Source: Lasiosphaeria ovina
Lineage: Eukaryota > Ascomycota > Sordariomycetes > Sordariales > Lasiosphaeriaceae
Length of the DNA stretch: 64,000 nt
NCBI GenBank assembly: GCA_033439765.1
Contig: JAULSN010000002.1
Span: 434,001 to 498,000 of the forward strand
Direction of reading: 5' to 3'
Shown one piece after another: positions 11,784-23,473 of this stretch; within the stretch, counting starts at the first letter, position 1; each line of letters begins with the position of its first letter. The notes under the pieces are model-generated. The model was not told the origin of the DNA. It searched no databases and saw nothing but the letters and a program-made list of their open reading frames with translations. The position numbers and the translations under genes are program-made.

Positions 11784-13485
11784 CGGAAGTCAACGATGCG
11801 GGGGCCGATAACCAAGGTACCTACCGGTAGGTACTTACCGCTTGTTGAGAGAAGAGACGAGGGGAGCCCAAGAACCTTTCCCCAGCTGGGACCAGACGCG
11901 TCGCTGCTGTCTGCGGGGCGGCTGACATTACGGACGATAGCAGTATATTTGGTGGGCTTATCTGGACCCATGACAGGAAAGATCGCGTCTAGGACAACCT
12001 GGGAAGCCGTGACCGACACCCGCAGTGAGCGAGGTGGGGCGAGGGAGAACGCACATCCCAAAGGGAGCCATGAAATCCCTGCCCAGCTACATTTGCCCAC
12101 CAAGTACAAATCCCAACACGAAGAACAGAGGCTCTTCGGATACCTAGCAACAAAAGAGGAACAACGAGAGTCTCTTGGATAAGGTAATTATATATATCTT
12201 GCGAATCATTAGAGTGTCAATCGGCCAGCAGCTTAATTTCTGATTACCTCTAGTGGAGGACGGGGAAGAACGACGCCCAGGTGACTTCCGAACTCTCCAC
12301 AGACCATATACAGCTTCCATCGTGATAGCTCTTGGCTCATTGAAGGGGCAGTTTTGGCTGCAGGGGCTATCAAGGCGGTGAGGGTTTGGAAAAAAGTAGA
12401 AACTGGTCTTGATTGTATCGGTGGTACCTTAGCTTCATCTGCAGATACCTGGGTAGGCAAACACCGCATGTGTGAGCTATGGTATCTGGCCGCTCTTGAC
12501 TGGTACCATCAGGCTAGTTGTGATTGCCCGTTCCAGCCACGCGAACAACAGCCCAACACGGGCTGGAAGCCCTCGGCCACAGTTCGGTGCCGTACCGTTA
12601 CCGGCTGTGTCTTTTTGCTGTGGTAGGTGCTCACCTGATAGGTTGAATCTGGACCTGGCACTCGCCCTGTCTTTGCTGCCCTACCCCTACCACTCGCACT
12701 CGCACCCCACAGACCCTAGACCAACTTATCGCTTCCAGATTCGCTAAAAACATTCAAACACTTTTTCTCTCCAATCACCCCCAGTCCCTCGGCAGATCTG
12801 TGCGGCGCTGCACGACTCTACACAGCTTCGCGGCCACAAGCAGCCAGACCCTGCTGGCAGCATTGTTTGCTGCGTCTGCGACAACGCAAGCCAACTGGCT
12901 TGTGTTTGCCACGAGCACGGCGGCATGTTAGCCGACGGCGAAAAGAGTAAGATTTCTGCATCCTCTCTGCACCGTTGCTTCTCACCCAGTCACGCTGCTG
13001 CTCCTTCAAGTGTGGCTGCCGAAGCTAACTGGAACGTCCGTAGCTTCTAGCGGTGACGGCCCGGCGGTCTTTATAAACTCTCGACTTGGGGGCCCAGGCC
13101 CGAGCCCAGGCGCATAGTGGTTGGTTTTGCTGGCTGCCTACGGTAAGGTCTTATCCTCTGATGTTTGATTGCCGGGCTTGTGTCGTTTTGAAATCTAATC
13201 GGTCGGCCAGGGCGGAGAAGAGAGCTCTTCTCACGAAAGTGCGGCGTAATCACCGAAGAGATTGACAGCGGCCGAAAGAGGATCAAGATGTACACGGGAC
13301 GGCCATCAACCAACTGCAGGGTTACCGTGCCAGTCTTGTCCTGGGGCCGCTCCCAGAAGCGCCGTCCCCTTTCGGGGCCAGCAGCAAGTCAGCAGCAAGT
13401 CAGCAACAATCGTCTTGGGCTCGTTCTCGCCCCAGACGTGGGACACGACGGCATAACAATGGAAGGATATTGCTAATAAGCCAGG
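11784..13485. other. No intact gene; probable repeat debris
   Basis: Open frames are short and unmatched. Around 12780-13060 the plus strand has a Cys/His-containing reading (IVCCVCDNASQLACVCHEHG) that looks like coding debris but has no start, splice pattern or homolog I recognise. Confidence 0.35.
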
Positions 13486-13691
13486 CCTGTTTGGGTGCCA
13501 CAGCCCAAACAGGCTCGGCTTCAACAACAGCAATTCAGGATCCTGCCGGCCTGTCGCCTACATGTGGTGGGGGCTCCGACCCACCGGATTCCGCGACGGA
13601 TTGGCCGGGCCTGTTTGGGCGCTACAACCCAAACAGGCTCGGCTTCAACAACAGCAATTCGGGATTCCGCCTGCTCGACAAAGACCTGGAC
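13486..13691 (+). repeat. Two direct copies of a hairpin-bearing repeat
   Basis: CCTGTTTGGG-8 nt-CCCAAACAGG occurs at 13486-13513 and again at 13610-13637. Each hairpin is followed by CTCGGCTTCAACAACAGCAA and then similar sequence. A third, diverged CTCGGCTTCAACAAC-like unit is at about 13737. The second copy has an inverted relative at 8635-8713. The stem is perfect in both copies here although the loop differs, which suggests the pairing matters. Confidence 0.75.
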
Positions 13692-15338
13692 TTTGGGACC
13701 ACCGAACAGGCTCGGCTTTAACAGCAGCCAAGCAGACTCGGCTTCAACAACGGCAGTTGGTTCACGAGCCCCGTCGCCTTCTGTATTTTGGCAGAGTCGC
13801 CGCATGGAGGAGGATGAAGGGGTTCTTAGCGAGGTGGCGTTTTGGTAGCCCTGACGAGTAAATATATTACTCAGTTTGTTGAATGAAATTGTCTTCATTA
13901 TGACTATTTGCCCTGCTTATTGGCTGTGAGGCTGGCGCCAGGATTGACCTGCATTGCCAGTTCATACTTCGTACTCTCGTCATGCACCGTTCAGTTCCCA
14001 ACAAAGAGACCGATGAAATTACATTTTGATCAAGAGCACCCACGGTTCAGGTTCGGTGCATCTTACTGACTCTGATTCTGCTATATTTAGTAGATTTTTG
14101 GGCGATATTAACTCACTAGCTTGGATACTCGCCCGTGTCTATCCGGTTGGGCGGGACAAATATAATGGAGCTATATCTGACAGTGGTCAGCGATGCCAGG
14201 TCGACTCTGCGAGGTGTAAGCGAGGCGGCTGAGACTCGTCCCATATTCTCCGACAGCTTCCAAGCCTGCATCTTCCCGCCCATCCTGGTCGTCGGACATC
14301 CGTTGCTGGCAACCGAAGCCATTTCAGACCCAGACTCGGAGACCCGCTGGGCCGGTTACTAGTGATTTCTTATCAAAAGAGGTAGATGGCGGTTTATTAA
14401 TTATGGCGACCATGTATTATCGTGGATAATAACATCAAACCCCTCTGGTGCAGAAATCAATCAATGTCTGCGTTATAACTGGACAAGCCACCCAAAAAGG
14501 TGTGTCGGACGGCAGTACGGATGGATACTCGCACCTTCGGAACTCCTCATTGCTACCGATGACCGCTTTGGAGACAAAAGGGAAAGACACCCCATTTCAC
14601 CAACAAACAACACACACGGGAGTGGATATACCAAGGACCGGGTCTCTTGTGCCGCCTCACCCCCTGCCTACCAGGTCCCGGCTAAATTCGACAGATCTCA
14701 TGCTACCGGGCGTGGCGCATAGGGTATGTACCAACGATGTATAGGTAATCTCTCTCTGGATGCAAGGGAGCAGTTCCACCAACAATATGCCGGCGATTCA
14801 TACCCCCCTCCCCTAACCACCTTGGCGGGAGTGCCATGGTGGCGTCCCGTCCCACCGGTCAAGAAGATGTCGGGCTCTGCCGGTGCCTGGAATGGTGGCA
14901 CCAGCTTGTTCGAGAGACTCCAAGCGAGTGCAACATCTCAGTGACTCGCCCGAATGATAGTCCCTGCGTGACATTTGTAATTACTTGCTGTGATAATCTG
15001 GCTACTTACCGATATAATAATAATTTCGAGGCCCAGACTAAATCTAACCCTGGAACTAGGACATAAATGGCGGCCGTGTCGCTAGCTCGGTAAATCTCCT
15101 GATATTGTGGCACGCCAGGGGACCAGCTTCAGAGTGCTAATTATAGGTCTTCGGCCGAGTATTATCATGAGGGTGTGTGTATACAGTCTGTGGTGTGGGC
15201 AGGTAATTTGGCCATGTGTTTTTTTTCTCCGAGCAACCGGAAACATGCCGGATCAGCGTCCAATCAAGCAGTTATCTCCAAAGGAGAGGGAACGTTGGGC
15301 CCAAGCCGGAAAGATGATTGCCAGACTCGCCACACTGT
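13692..15338. other. No recognisable gene
   Basis: Several short open frames on both strands lack domain-like content. A short frame at 15246 (MPDQRPIKQLSPKERERWAQ) ends after 33 codons and has no support. The region separates the transposon graveyard from the GH45 gene. Confidence 0.4.
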
Positions 15339-15345
15339 TATAAAG
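15339..15345 (+). promoter_or_regulatory. Candidate TATA box of the GH45 gene
   Basis: TATAAAG lies about 136 nt upstream of the ATG at 15481, a usual distance for filamentous fungal genes with a short 5' leader. Confidence 0.35.
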
Positions 15346-15480
15346 GCCCATGGTCCCTCCATTGTTTTTGGCTGTCGACTGTCAGGGAGCGTTTCCTAAA
15401 CGAGCTTCAAATCTCCGCGTAAAAGCTTCCTCTATCCTTGACCAAACATTTTGATACTGGGAACAGCAACAGACGACACA

Positions 15481-16437
15481 ATGCATCTCCACAATCTCGT
15501 CGTGGCTGTGGGCGTTCTGGCGTCCGTACCCATTAGCCACGCCGTCTCGGGGAAGAGCTTCACGGGATGGGACTGGTAAGTTTGTCACACTCGGCACTTG
15601 GGTTCCAAAGCATGGGTGCTAATCCAACCTGTTCCGTAATCACAGCTGCAAGCCCGCCTGCGCCTGGCAGGCGAATCTTAAAGGGGTGCAGTAAGCAAAC
15701 ACCCACCCACTACCTACCTCCCTCTCCAACCAACCAAGCAGCCCGACACTAATGACCTCTCCCACCCAGAGGCGCGGCTAAAGTGTGCGACATCAACAAC
15801 AACCCGCTGGCTAGCAGCAACGGGCTCAAGGCCCCCTCGGGGTGCACCACCGGCGGCACGGGCTTCCTCTGCGACTCGTACGTGCCCGTGCCGGTGAGCG
15901 ACAAGCTGTCGTACGGCTTTGCGACGGTCGGCGACGCGGCCAACTGCTGCAAGTGCTACCAGCTCACGTGGACGAGCGGCGCCGCACGCGGCAAGCAGAT
16001 GGTCGTGCAGGCCCTCAACAGCTTCCCGCCCGGCGCCGACGTCAAGGCCGCCGACCTGGTCATCCTCACGCCCGGCGGCGGCAGCGGCGGCAACGACGCC
16101 GGCTGCCGTAACCAGTATGGCAAGAACTGGTGAGTAATTAATTAGTCGATAGCCACCCCCCGCTTTTTTTTTTCTTTTTTCTTTTGTCTCCGAAGAGGAT
16201 GATAATGAATACCTTACCTTACCTATATATGCTGACGGGAAAACAACACATAAAAGGGGTGATAGCGGCGGCGGCGTGAAGACGGGCACCGAGTGTGCCA
16301 GCCTGCCGCAGAACCTGCAGGGCGGCTGCTACTGGCGCTACAACTGGGCCGGCGGCACCGTCAACACCTGGGGCATCGACTATAAGCAGGTCGATTGCCC
16401 TACGCGGCTGACGTCCATCTCGGGGTGTGCTGCCTGA
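15481..16437 (+). CDS. Secreted GH45 endoglucanase (endo-1,4-beta-glucanase)
   Basis: Four exons (15481-15575, 15646-15690, 15770-16129, 16257-16437) give 226 residues; every junction is GT..AG and in phase. A signal peptide (MHLHNLVVAVGVLASVPISH) is followed by GWDCCKPACAW, the GH45 signature with the catalytic Asp, then LSYGFATVGDAANCCKCYQL, LTPGGGSGGNDAGC (the second catalytic Asp is expected in NDAGC) and GGCYWRYNWAGG. Many Cys match the disulfide-rich double-psi barrel of the family. Only the catalytic module is present: there is no Ser/Thr linker and no cellulose-binding module, so length is near that of the bare catalytic domain. It would cut internal bonds of amorphous cellulose or other beta-1,4-glucans outside the cell. 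A TATAAAG lies 136 nt upstream. There is no linked carbohydrate-enzyme cluster. The family call is secure; substrate preference is inferred. Confidence 0.93.
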
Positions 16438-19400
16438 CCTGACCTGACCTGGCCTGGCCTGGCCTGAGCGTCGTGTGGTGTGAACTGGAGTTTGGATGAT
16501 GGTCTTGCAAGGAACACGGAGGTCATTGTAGGTTAGAGCAGGAGTCTGATCAGGAGTATTCTAGAGATAGTAATGACTGTATGATTGGCTGTTTAGTGTC
16601 CATCTATCTAATTGCCGAAGCACGAGAAATGGCCGCTTGTGTCGTTTTGCCCCTTTTGATCCCCCGCACGTTGACGGAGGAGGAGGGGCTTGGGAGAAAA
16701 GGAAGAAACAAGAACAAGGCGAAGAGAAATCTGGCATGTGACTGACTGGCTGCGTTCTGAACATGACTGGGTATTCTATCATACTAATTACCAGGTGACC
16801 ATCACATGGCGCTGCTGCCACTGTAACGACGATGCCCATGCTATTCAATGTCTAGCGGGCTTGAATGAGCCCCGTCCACGACCATATTTGGTGGAGGATA
16901 CGTAAACCTAGGGAGAACACGTGAGCCGTTATAGTGAAGCTAGCAATGCTTTACAGGTTTTCGGAATCGGAGCAGTGATCGTGTCACGCTGGAGCTCAGC
17001 CGAGGAATAATCACAAAGTTCCAAGCTTAAACTGGAGCGTGTGGGTGGCATAAATTAGTAAACAACTCCTGCCGCGTCTGGACACATAACTTTCTCACAG
17101 CTTCACACCATTAACGACCATAATGTGTCAAGTCATGCGCTCTGGGCGCTGAATGGATGGAAAAGGTCTTCATTTCCAACCATTGTTTCTATCTGAGCGT
17201 GACAGAAAATACAAGGCCACCGTGATGTGGCGATGGGCAACAAGAACGGGATAATTAATACTGTCAAATAATTTAAGACTGCGTGTCTAGGCTATACTTT
17301 GGCAGCTGAAGGCCGCCATGTGAGTGCTGTCATGTTGGGAGCTGAATATTGGCAAGACTAAATTCGGCCTCCTTTGGTGCCAGGAGGTAAAGAAGGCCGG
17401 GAAAAGACGCGGTTGCCGCGCTCCACGATTCGAAACGCACAACCTCCTGGGCCGCCATGGACCATCCGCGGCTGCCTCGCCAGTTCTGAAACTTTCTAGA
17501 TGATGCAGAGACGTAAAAATAAATAGACAAAGATAAATTATTGGATAGAATTAGCAGAATAAACTCTTTGGCCCTCGTTCAGCTGATCATCCTGGTGCAA
17601 GAGTCCAGCTAATCTTCTCTGTATCGTATGCTGTGGCTTGTTAGCATGTGTATACCTATTTTTTAAAAAGTGACGGTATACCCACGTTAACCAAACATTA
17701 GTGCCCGAAAGCGAAAGACAGAACGCGGAAACTAATACATGTACCCCGTTGCCTGCACGGGCAGCTTGTACGGCTAACCTTCGAGGTACGACCCAGGACA
17801 GGCAATAGGGGACCAACCAGGTCCTCGGGCAGGTACCCACCCGCCTACGCAAACACACAGGCACCCACTGCTGGGTACGTGTCCTGACAGATGCGTATCT
17901 CCTCTTGCATTGGTCTTCAAGCCCTTCTCGCCGCTGCGGCTCTTCCATGTCACTTGCCGTCTCCCTGTCAGCCGTGACCCAGGTGCCAGTGTTGGAAATT
18001 GCAAGCCAACACCCTGCCCACCTATCTAACCTCCACACTGACTTTCTCTACACGCGAATCACTGTGAATCCCGCCTCCGACTAGATTTCCATCTTCCTAG
18101 GTCCTCGACTATAGAGTATCCTGACTCCAAGAGCTCCCCAACGACGCTGCCGGACAGTGGCTTTCACACTGGCCATTTTTCTACTGGAAAAAAACTGGGG
18201 ACAGGCGCGAGTCAGAGTGGCTTTCACGCGTTATCTTGTCTGATGCTCGGTAGACCATGCTAACGCAGCGATCAAGCTTGTCCCCAAGACGGCTTATTTT
18301 CTTATGCCTACGGTCCCTGGAGCCAGCCACAGGGAGAAGACAAAGGTGATCCCACTCGATCTGGCATATCCGACCACGACAGTGCAGAAAGAACGACGAC
18401 GCAAGCAGCCACGTCAGTAGCGAAGACCATAACTACCAGGCTGGCTACATCACCCCAAAGATTATCAACCCTACTTCGGCGATCCTCTACGGGCAGCAAG
18501 TTCCACCAACCGCAGAAGACATAGATGCCATAGCACAGCGGAAAGCTGGCAGCGATCAGTATGAATCTCACAGCGAACCCAAACAAGCCTGTTTCCACTG
18601 ACATCTAGTTCAGGTTCTCAATGAAGCGCCCAGAGTGCACGTCCGCTAGGAACTTCGATGGCCGGCCACCAGAAAAGAATCAGAGAATATGTCGATAACG
18701 GTACAAGTACAGACACCACATGGACTGGGACCCCTGGCCCCTGATCGACAGCGACGAGCACCACGCTCCACGCCACCCTCATACCCAGTCTTCACACCAC
18801 CCCTTCCGCACTCGCAGACGGACTTGTGCTACATGGCGCATCGCCGCCGTAGCATTCATGCATACGACAATAGCCTGCTGTCTCAAGCCCGCTTGCGAGC
18901 TTGTCGAGACTCGAGAGTGGTACGGAGGATGAGAGCTATGATGTGTTGATTCACGGCACCTACAAACTGGGATAGCGACGCAGGAGTCGCCGGAGAGGAA
19001 GAGATGACCCGACCACACTACACCTGACCTGCCTGCTGCCTTGCCCGCCTCAACTGAGACTCGAGAGAATAAGAGGATGTCAAAGAAGGGATGAATTAGG
19101 AGAAGAAGAAATGATCTTTAACACTACATTTATCCACGCCGTTCCTGGATACGTGGCGGCATGGCCGCCTTGCCGGCCTCGAATGAAGCTCGAGGGCTTG
19201 AGCTGATCGACAAGGTTGACTTTCGAACACTGGCCGTGGTAAATAACGTGGCAAGGCTGCGGCCACTCCTAACTACCGAAAGGTGTGAAGTTGGAGCATC
19301 CAAAGTATCCGTAGATGATTAGGAAATATGTATATAGAACGAGCTCTAGTAGGTCTATTCGGACTGCTAAAAATGTTTGCTGAATTAGAGAAAAAATCGC

Positions 19401-19923
19401 CCTCCTGTTAACAATAAGTTCCTGAAGGCCGCATAAGCTCTCTATAAACCCTCTCCCTCCATTCATAGAAGAAAATAATAATACTTCTCTAACTATTTTC
19501 ACAACGCCTAAAGGGGCTTGATTATCCCGTCACATGCTTCTAATAATCGTATTAAGGCTTGGTAGAAAGTCAAAACGGCTAATAGAGAAACCCAGACGGC
19601 TGACATGAAAACGTAGACGGTTGTTGGAGCAGCCCAGAAGGTCTAGTATAGAAGATCAGAGGCCCAAGATAGAATGCCAAAGCCCTATCGACTTGTCAGC
19701 TTGGCTTATTTGTCTCTAGAAACCATATGACATCCCGGCGTTATAGAGGTCTTACTTACTATTAAAACAGTCATGCAAGCAGCAAACATAGTATGAGGGT
19801 ATCACAAATCATCATTACTCATTCATCAGCCAGCTCGAATTCCTCCTCTTCATGGTATGAAAGCCCCAGTCTATCCCGATCTAACCTCCCCCCCTCACCC
19901 ACCCACCCACCCACACAGAAAAC
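16438..19923. other. Long intergenic stretch
   Basis: Just after the GH45 stop there is a CCTGACCTGA/GGCCT short tandem run (16432-16466). Open frames up to 166 codons exist on the minus strand (17538-18038) but have no start context, splice support or domain-like content. About 19270-19760 is AT-rich with many stops in all frames and may be an old transposon. No RNA gene was found. Confidence 0.45.
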
Positions 19924-21407
19924 TCAGGCCCCAATGTTGGCCTTGTACAGCGCGCAGTCGGAGCCGACGGTGAGGATGGTCCCGTGCCCCGCGCGCAGGA
20001 TGCGCGAGAAGGCGCGCGCGCAGTAGAAGCAGGAACCTTCCACCAACTCGTTGATGCACTGGTTCGACAGGTTGTTCAGCATCGTGATGTGCGAGTCGCG
20101 GAAGCTGGCCCTGTTTTTGAGAGACTGTTAGTTACTTGGTTACGTTATAGGATAGGTAACCAATGGGGTTTGGTGGTTGGGGTAATTACTTGATTAATTG
20201 GGGGTGTAAGGGGTGGGAGGCTTGTGGTTGTTTGTTGATTTCTGTGGGGAAAGGGAAGGTTTGGTGGTTGGGGTAATTACTTGATTAACTGGGGGTGTAA
20301 GGGGTGGGAGGCTTGTGGTTGTTTGTTGATTTCTGTGGGGAAAGGGAAGGAAAGGGGGAAGGAATGAAAGGGGGAAGGGAGGAGAAGGGGAAAGGGAACG
20401 GAGTAAAACGGGAAAGGGAAGAAAAGGGATCGGGGATGTAAGCAGCTAATAACGTACGTCTCAACGCGCGGCGAGATGCCGCAGTCCTTCATGACCTTGC
20501 CCAAATAGTCCAGCACACATCGCTTGCAGTTCCGGCAGGTCTTTTGGTCGCCTGACTCTGGGGCAGCGCGGACGTTGTACGCGATCATCGAGACCAGGTT
20601 GCGCAGCTCATCACGGCGGAGGTCTCGGTACTGCTTGATGTCGTCTGGTTTTGGGGGTTGTAGGTTAGCGCAAAATCCTGTAGAGATTGGAGGGAGGTGT
20701 AGACAAGACAGAGCGAGAGCCCGAGTCTAGCTCGCAAGAAGGTGGACGAAAATAGAGAGGGAGGGAGACTTACTTCTGGCGGTCTGGCAGATATGGCCCT
20801 CGAGGACACGGCGGAACTTGTCGCCGGGGTTCCAGAAGGCAATCTCGCGCTGGTTGCGCTCGTTTCTGGCGGGCCCGAACTCGCACATGAGCGCGACGAA
20901 CTGGTACGCGCTCTCGTACAGGACCTCGCAGCCGAGGTGCAGGCCGATGGCAACGTAGTCCTCCCAGGGCGCGGCGCGGGCGAACGACATCCACGGCCAC
21001 GCGCCGTCGGCCCGGGCGCCGGCGCGCGCTAGCAGGTCGGCGTGCAGCGCGGCCAGCGGCTCGTAGTAGTACCACTGGACCTCGAACTGGTTCCTGGCCA
21101 GACCGAGCCCGCACGCTAGGCTGGCCGTCTTGGCCAACTTCGCGATGCTGACCCGGGCGCCCTCCTTGAGCGGCGCGTTGGCGCCCTTGGCGATCTTCAG
21201 CAGCCGTTTGACCTGCTGGACCTGCTCCGCGGTGCACCCCGGCAGGAGGTCGGGCGTGTTGACCATGATGTGGAGGTGCTCGGCCTCCCAGTCCTCGGGC
21301 GTGATGAGGCTCGTCAAGGCCTCGAAGTGGCGCAGCGCCCGGAACTTGACGGCGAACTGCTGGATCTTGCCGTTTCGCTCCACGTCGAGGAGCCAGTTGC
21401 CCGTCAT
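19924..21407 (-). CDS. Conserved-looking protein of unknown function with Cys pairs
   Basis: Three exons (21407-20774, 20644-20458, 20110-19924) give 335 residues with in-phase GT..AG junctions. The start MTGNWLLDVERNGKIQQF was chosen because upstream sequence in the frame is low-complexity Ser/Leu/Pro. The first half is a mixed helical domain with no motif I recognise (LRHFEALTSLITPEDWE, EVQWYYYEPLAALHADLL). The second half has Cys clusters: KTCRNCKRC near residue 240 and GSCFYCARAF near residue 310, which could bind a metal. No signal peptide or membrane segment is visible. The last intron is unusually long for this window (344 nt) because it contains a 91-bp tandem duplication. Reading-frame integrity over three exons supports a real gene; function is unknown. 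Confidence 0.72.
20167..20348. repeat. 91-bp tandem duplication inside an intron
   Basis: Two head-to-tail copies starting GGTTTGGTGGTTGGGGTAAT differ at only one obvious position (attaattg versus attaactg). The copies lie wholly in the last intron of the minus-strand gene at 19924-21407, followed by a GGGAAAGGGAA-type purine-rich stretch. Confidence 0.85.
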
Positions 21408-21664
21408 TTTGCTGTCTCGAGTAGTCTGGGTGGCGAGAGGTTGGGTGACTAGAGAGAGGAGGATGGGTGTGAGATTTCTTGCCCCGAATTTGGAGGAGCT
21501 GGGAGGTTCAGGTGTGAGAGGTAGACGGGTTTGTGGGAGGAGCGAGTGCGAGAGGGAGACCGAGAAGGAGAGAGAGGCCTCAAATTGGAAGGGAAAGGTA
21601 TAGGATGTGCAGTATCTTTTCATAGAACAGACGAATATGGGCCGAACGATGCTGACAGACGGGG

Positions 21665-22420
21665 GAAGAGTACAGCCTAGTCGTGGAAGAAGAAAAGGAA
21701 GGGGAGGATGCCAAGTGGCAGGGGACAGGTAGAGCCTAGGTGTAAAGAAGTACGAACCGAATGATGCGGAGTATCGGGGGACAAGTATAGTCGAGGCGTG
21801 AAGAAGTGAATGAGGCCTGTCACGGTGATGAGTATAGTCCAGGCCCAGGTGTGGAAGAAGAAGAAGTGAAACTTTGCAAAGTGGCAGGGGAAAGGTACAG
21901 CCTAGGCGTGGAAGAAGAAAAATAAGGGAAGAATGCGGAGTGGCAGGGGACAGGTACAGCCCAGGCGTGGAAGAAGAATACGAACCTCACGATGGGGATT
22001 TTGGGGGACTTCGTCCAGGCGTAAAGAAGTGAATGGGGCCTAGTGGCGGTCATGAGTATAGTCCAGGCGTGGATGAAGAAGAGGTGAACGATGCGGAGTG
22101 ATAGGAGACAGGTACAGCACGAGCGTGGAGGAAGAATACTTACCGAACGATGGGAGTGGCGGATGACAAGTTTTAGTCCAGGCGTAAGGAGGTGGATGAG
22201 GCCTAGTAGCGGAGATTAGTATGACCCAAGCGTGGAAGAAGAAAAAGAATGGAACGATGCAGAGTGGCAGGGACAAGTACAGCTCAGGTGTGGAAGAGGA
22301 AAAAGAATACTAACCGAAGGATGCGGATTTGGATTTGGGGGGACAAATCTCGTCCAGGCGTGAAGAAATTACCGAGGCCTGATTATATGCAAGGAGAAAT
22401 AATCTAGGCGTGGAAGAAGA
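21665..22420. repeat. Degenerate minisatellite of about 55-bp units
   Basis: About 14 units carry the core AGGCGTGGAAGAAGAA (or the variant AGGCGTGAAGAAGTGAATGA), spaced mostly 48-58 bp apart. Every second to fourth unit is the variant, which gives a higher-order pattern. It lies just upstream of the minus-strand gene that starts at 21407. Open frames across it on the minus strand (SSSTPG... type) are by-products of the repeat. Confidence 0.85.
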
Positions 22421-23473
22421 AGAGGAAGAAAACAATGCCTGCTGGTGGGGAAAAAATCCAGCCAGGCACGAAGAGGGAAAGTGAGGGAGGGTGGCGTGCA
22501 GAGTGGGAAATCTCAGGGGAAGCAGGGTTCCAAGTAAAGAAGGTAAATGGACGCGAAAATATCAGACGGGAAGCCTGGAGCGCGACTTGATGGACGAGAG
22601 GTCGGATGGAAGTGCGTGCACGGTTCAAACATACTCACCTTCACCTCACCAGCACAGTACTCCCAGGCACGCAAATTGTGTTTGGAAATAAATGGCTTAG
22701 GGGTAGGTCCGAAGTGCTGTTCAGCGTTGTTTCTCTGACAACGCTCTTTCAAAAAGCCGACTGTCCAGAGCATCCATTTCCGGGTGGCGAAGTTGCTTGA
22801 AGCCCGGAGTCTCACGCATGACAGAGGCTATGGGGGGTGACAAAACTGCTTGACTGTATGAAAGACGAGGGGAAGGGAAGAAACCCATATGCCGTAGTTA
22901 GAATCGAATAGCGCCACCATCTTGCGCCACCACTCGGGATCACTGTGAGTATATTGCTGTCTACTACTCCGCCTATGACCTTTCATGAACAACTCACTAT
23001 GGCTAGGCCCATATAGTCCAGGTCGACCGGCGTGGTACAGCCGTGCCGAGGCATAGGTGGATGGATCCATGGATTCCACCGGTCCAGACCATCGCCTTCC
23101 TGTATATTCCGCCGTGGCCTAGATAGCTAGTTAGATTTTCTTACTGCAAGCAATACAGTCATCCACTTCCCACTCAAACTCACTCTCTGCTATTTGCTAT
23201 ATTAAACTTGCCAACAGCTTACTATGTTAGTTGCATCATTCACATTCAAATCATTCCTTTGTGGCTTGATTTATCATTTCGGCTACCTGGGTAAAGTAAG
23301 GAGTACCGGTAATATTCCGTAACTAACGTAGATACTCAAAGAGTCCATCGCCATGATAATGCATCCCTCCTTCTCCCACAGCCAAACCATTGCACAAATA
23401 ACGCGAATTAGGCTCTCAGCCATATGTTAATAGCCACCCAACTGTACTATTTCCTGTCGTACGGCAACCAGAC
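22421..23473. other. No recognisable gene
   Basis: Short open frames only. The part from 23100 to 23470 is AT-rich spacer and probably the 3' flank of the minus-strand gene that ends at 23474. Confidence 0.4.

Noticed and set aside
8635..13691. Helitron 3' hairpin interpretation
   Set aside because: The hairpin is not followed by CTRR and the linked helicase fragment looks RecQ-type, not Pif1-type with a Rep domain.
17538..18038. 166-codon open frame on the minus strand
   Set aside because: No domain-like pattern or splice signals; starts and stops look random.
18308..18604. 98-codon minus-strand frame with a hydrophobic stretch
   Set aside because: A possible membrane helix alone is not enough; no neighbours, signal peptide logic or conservation to support it.
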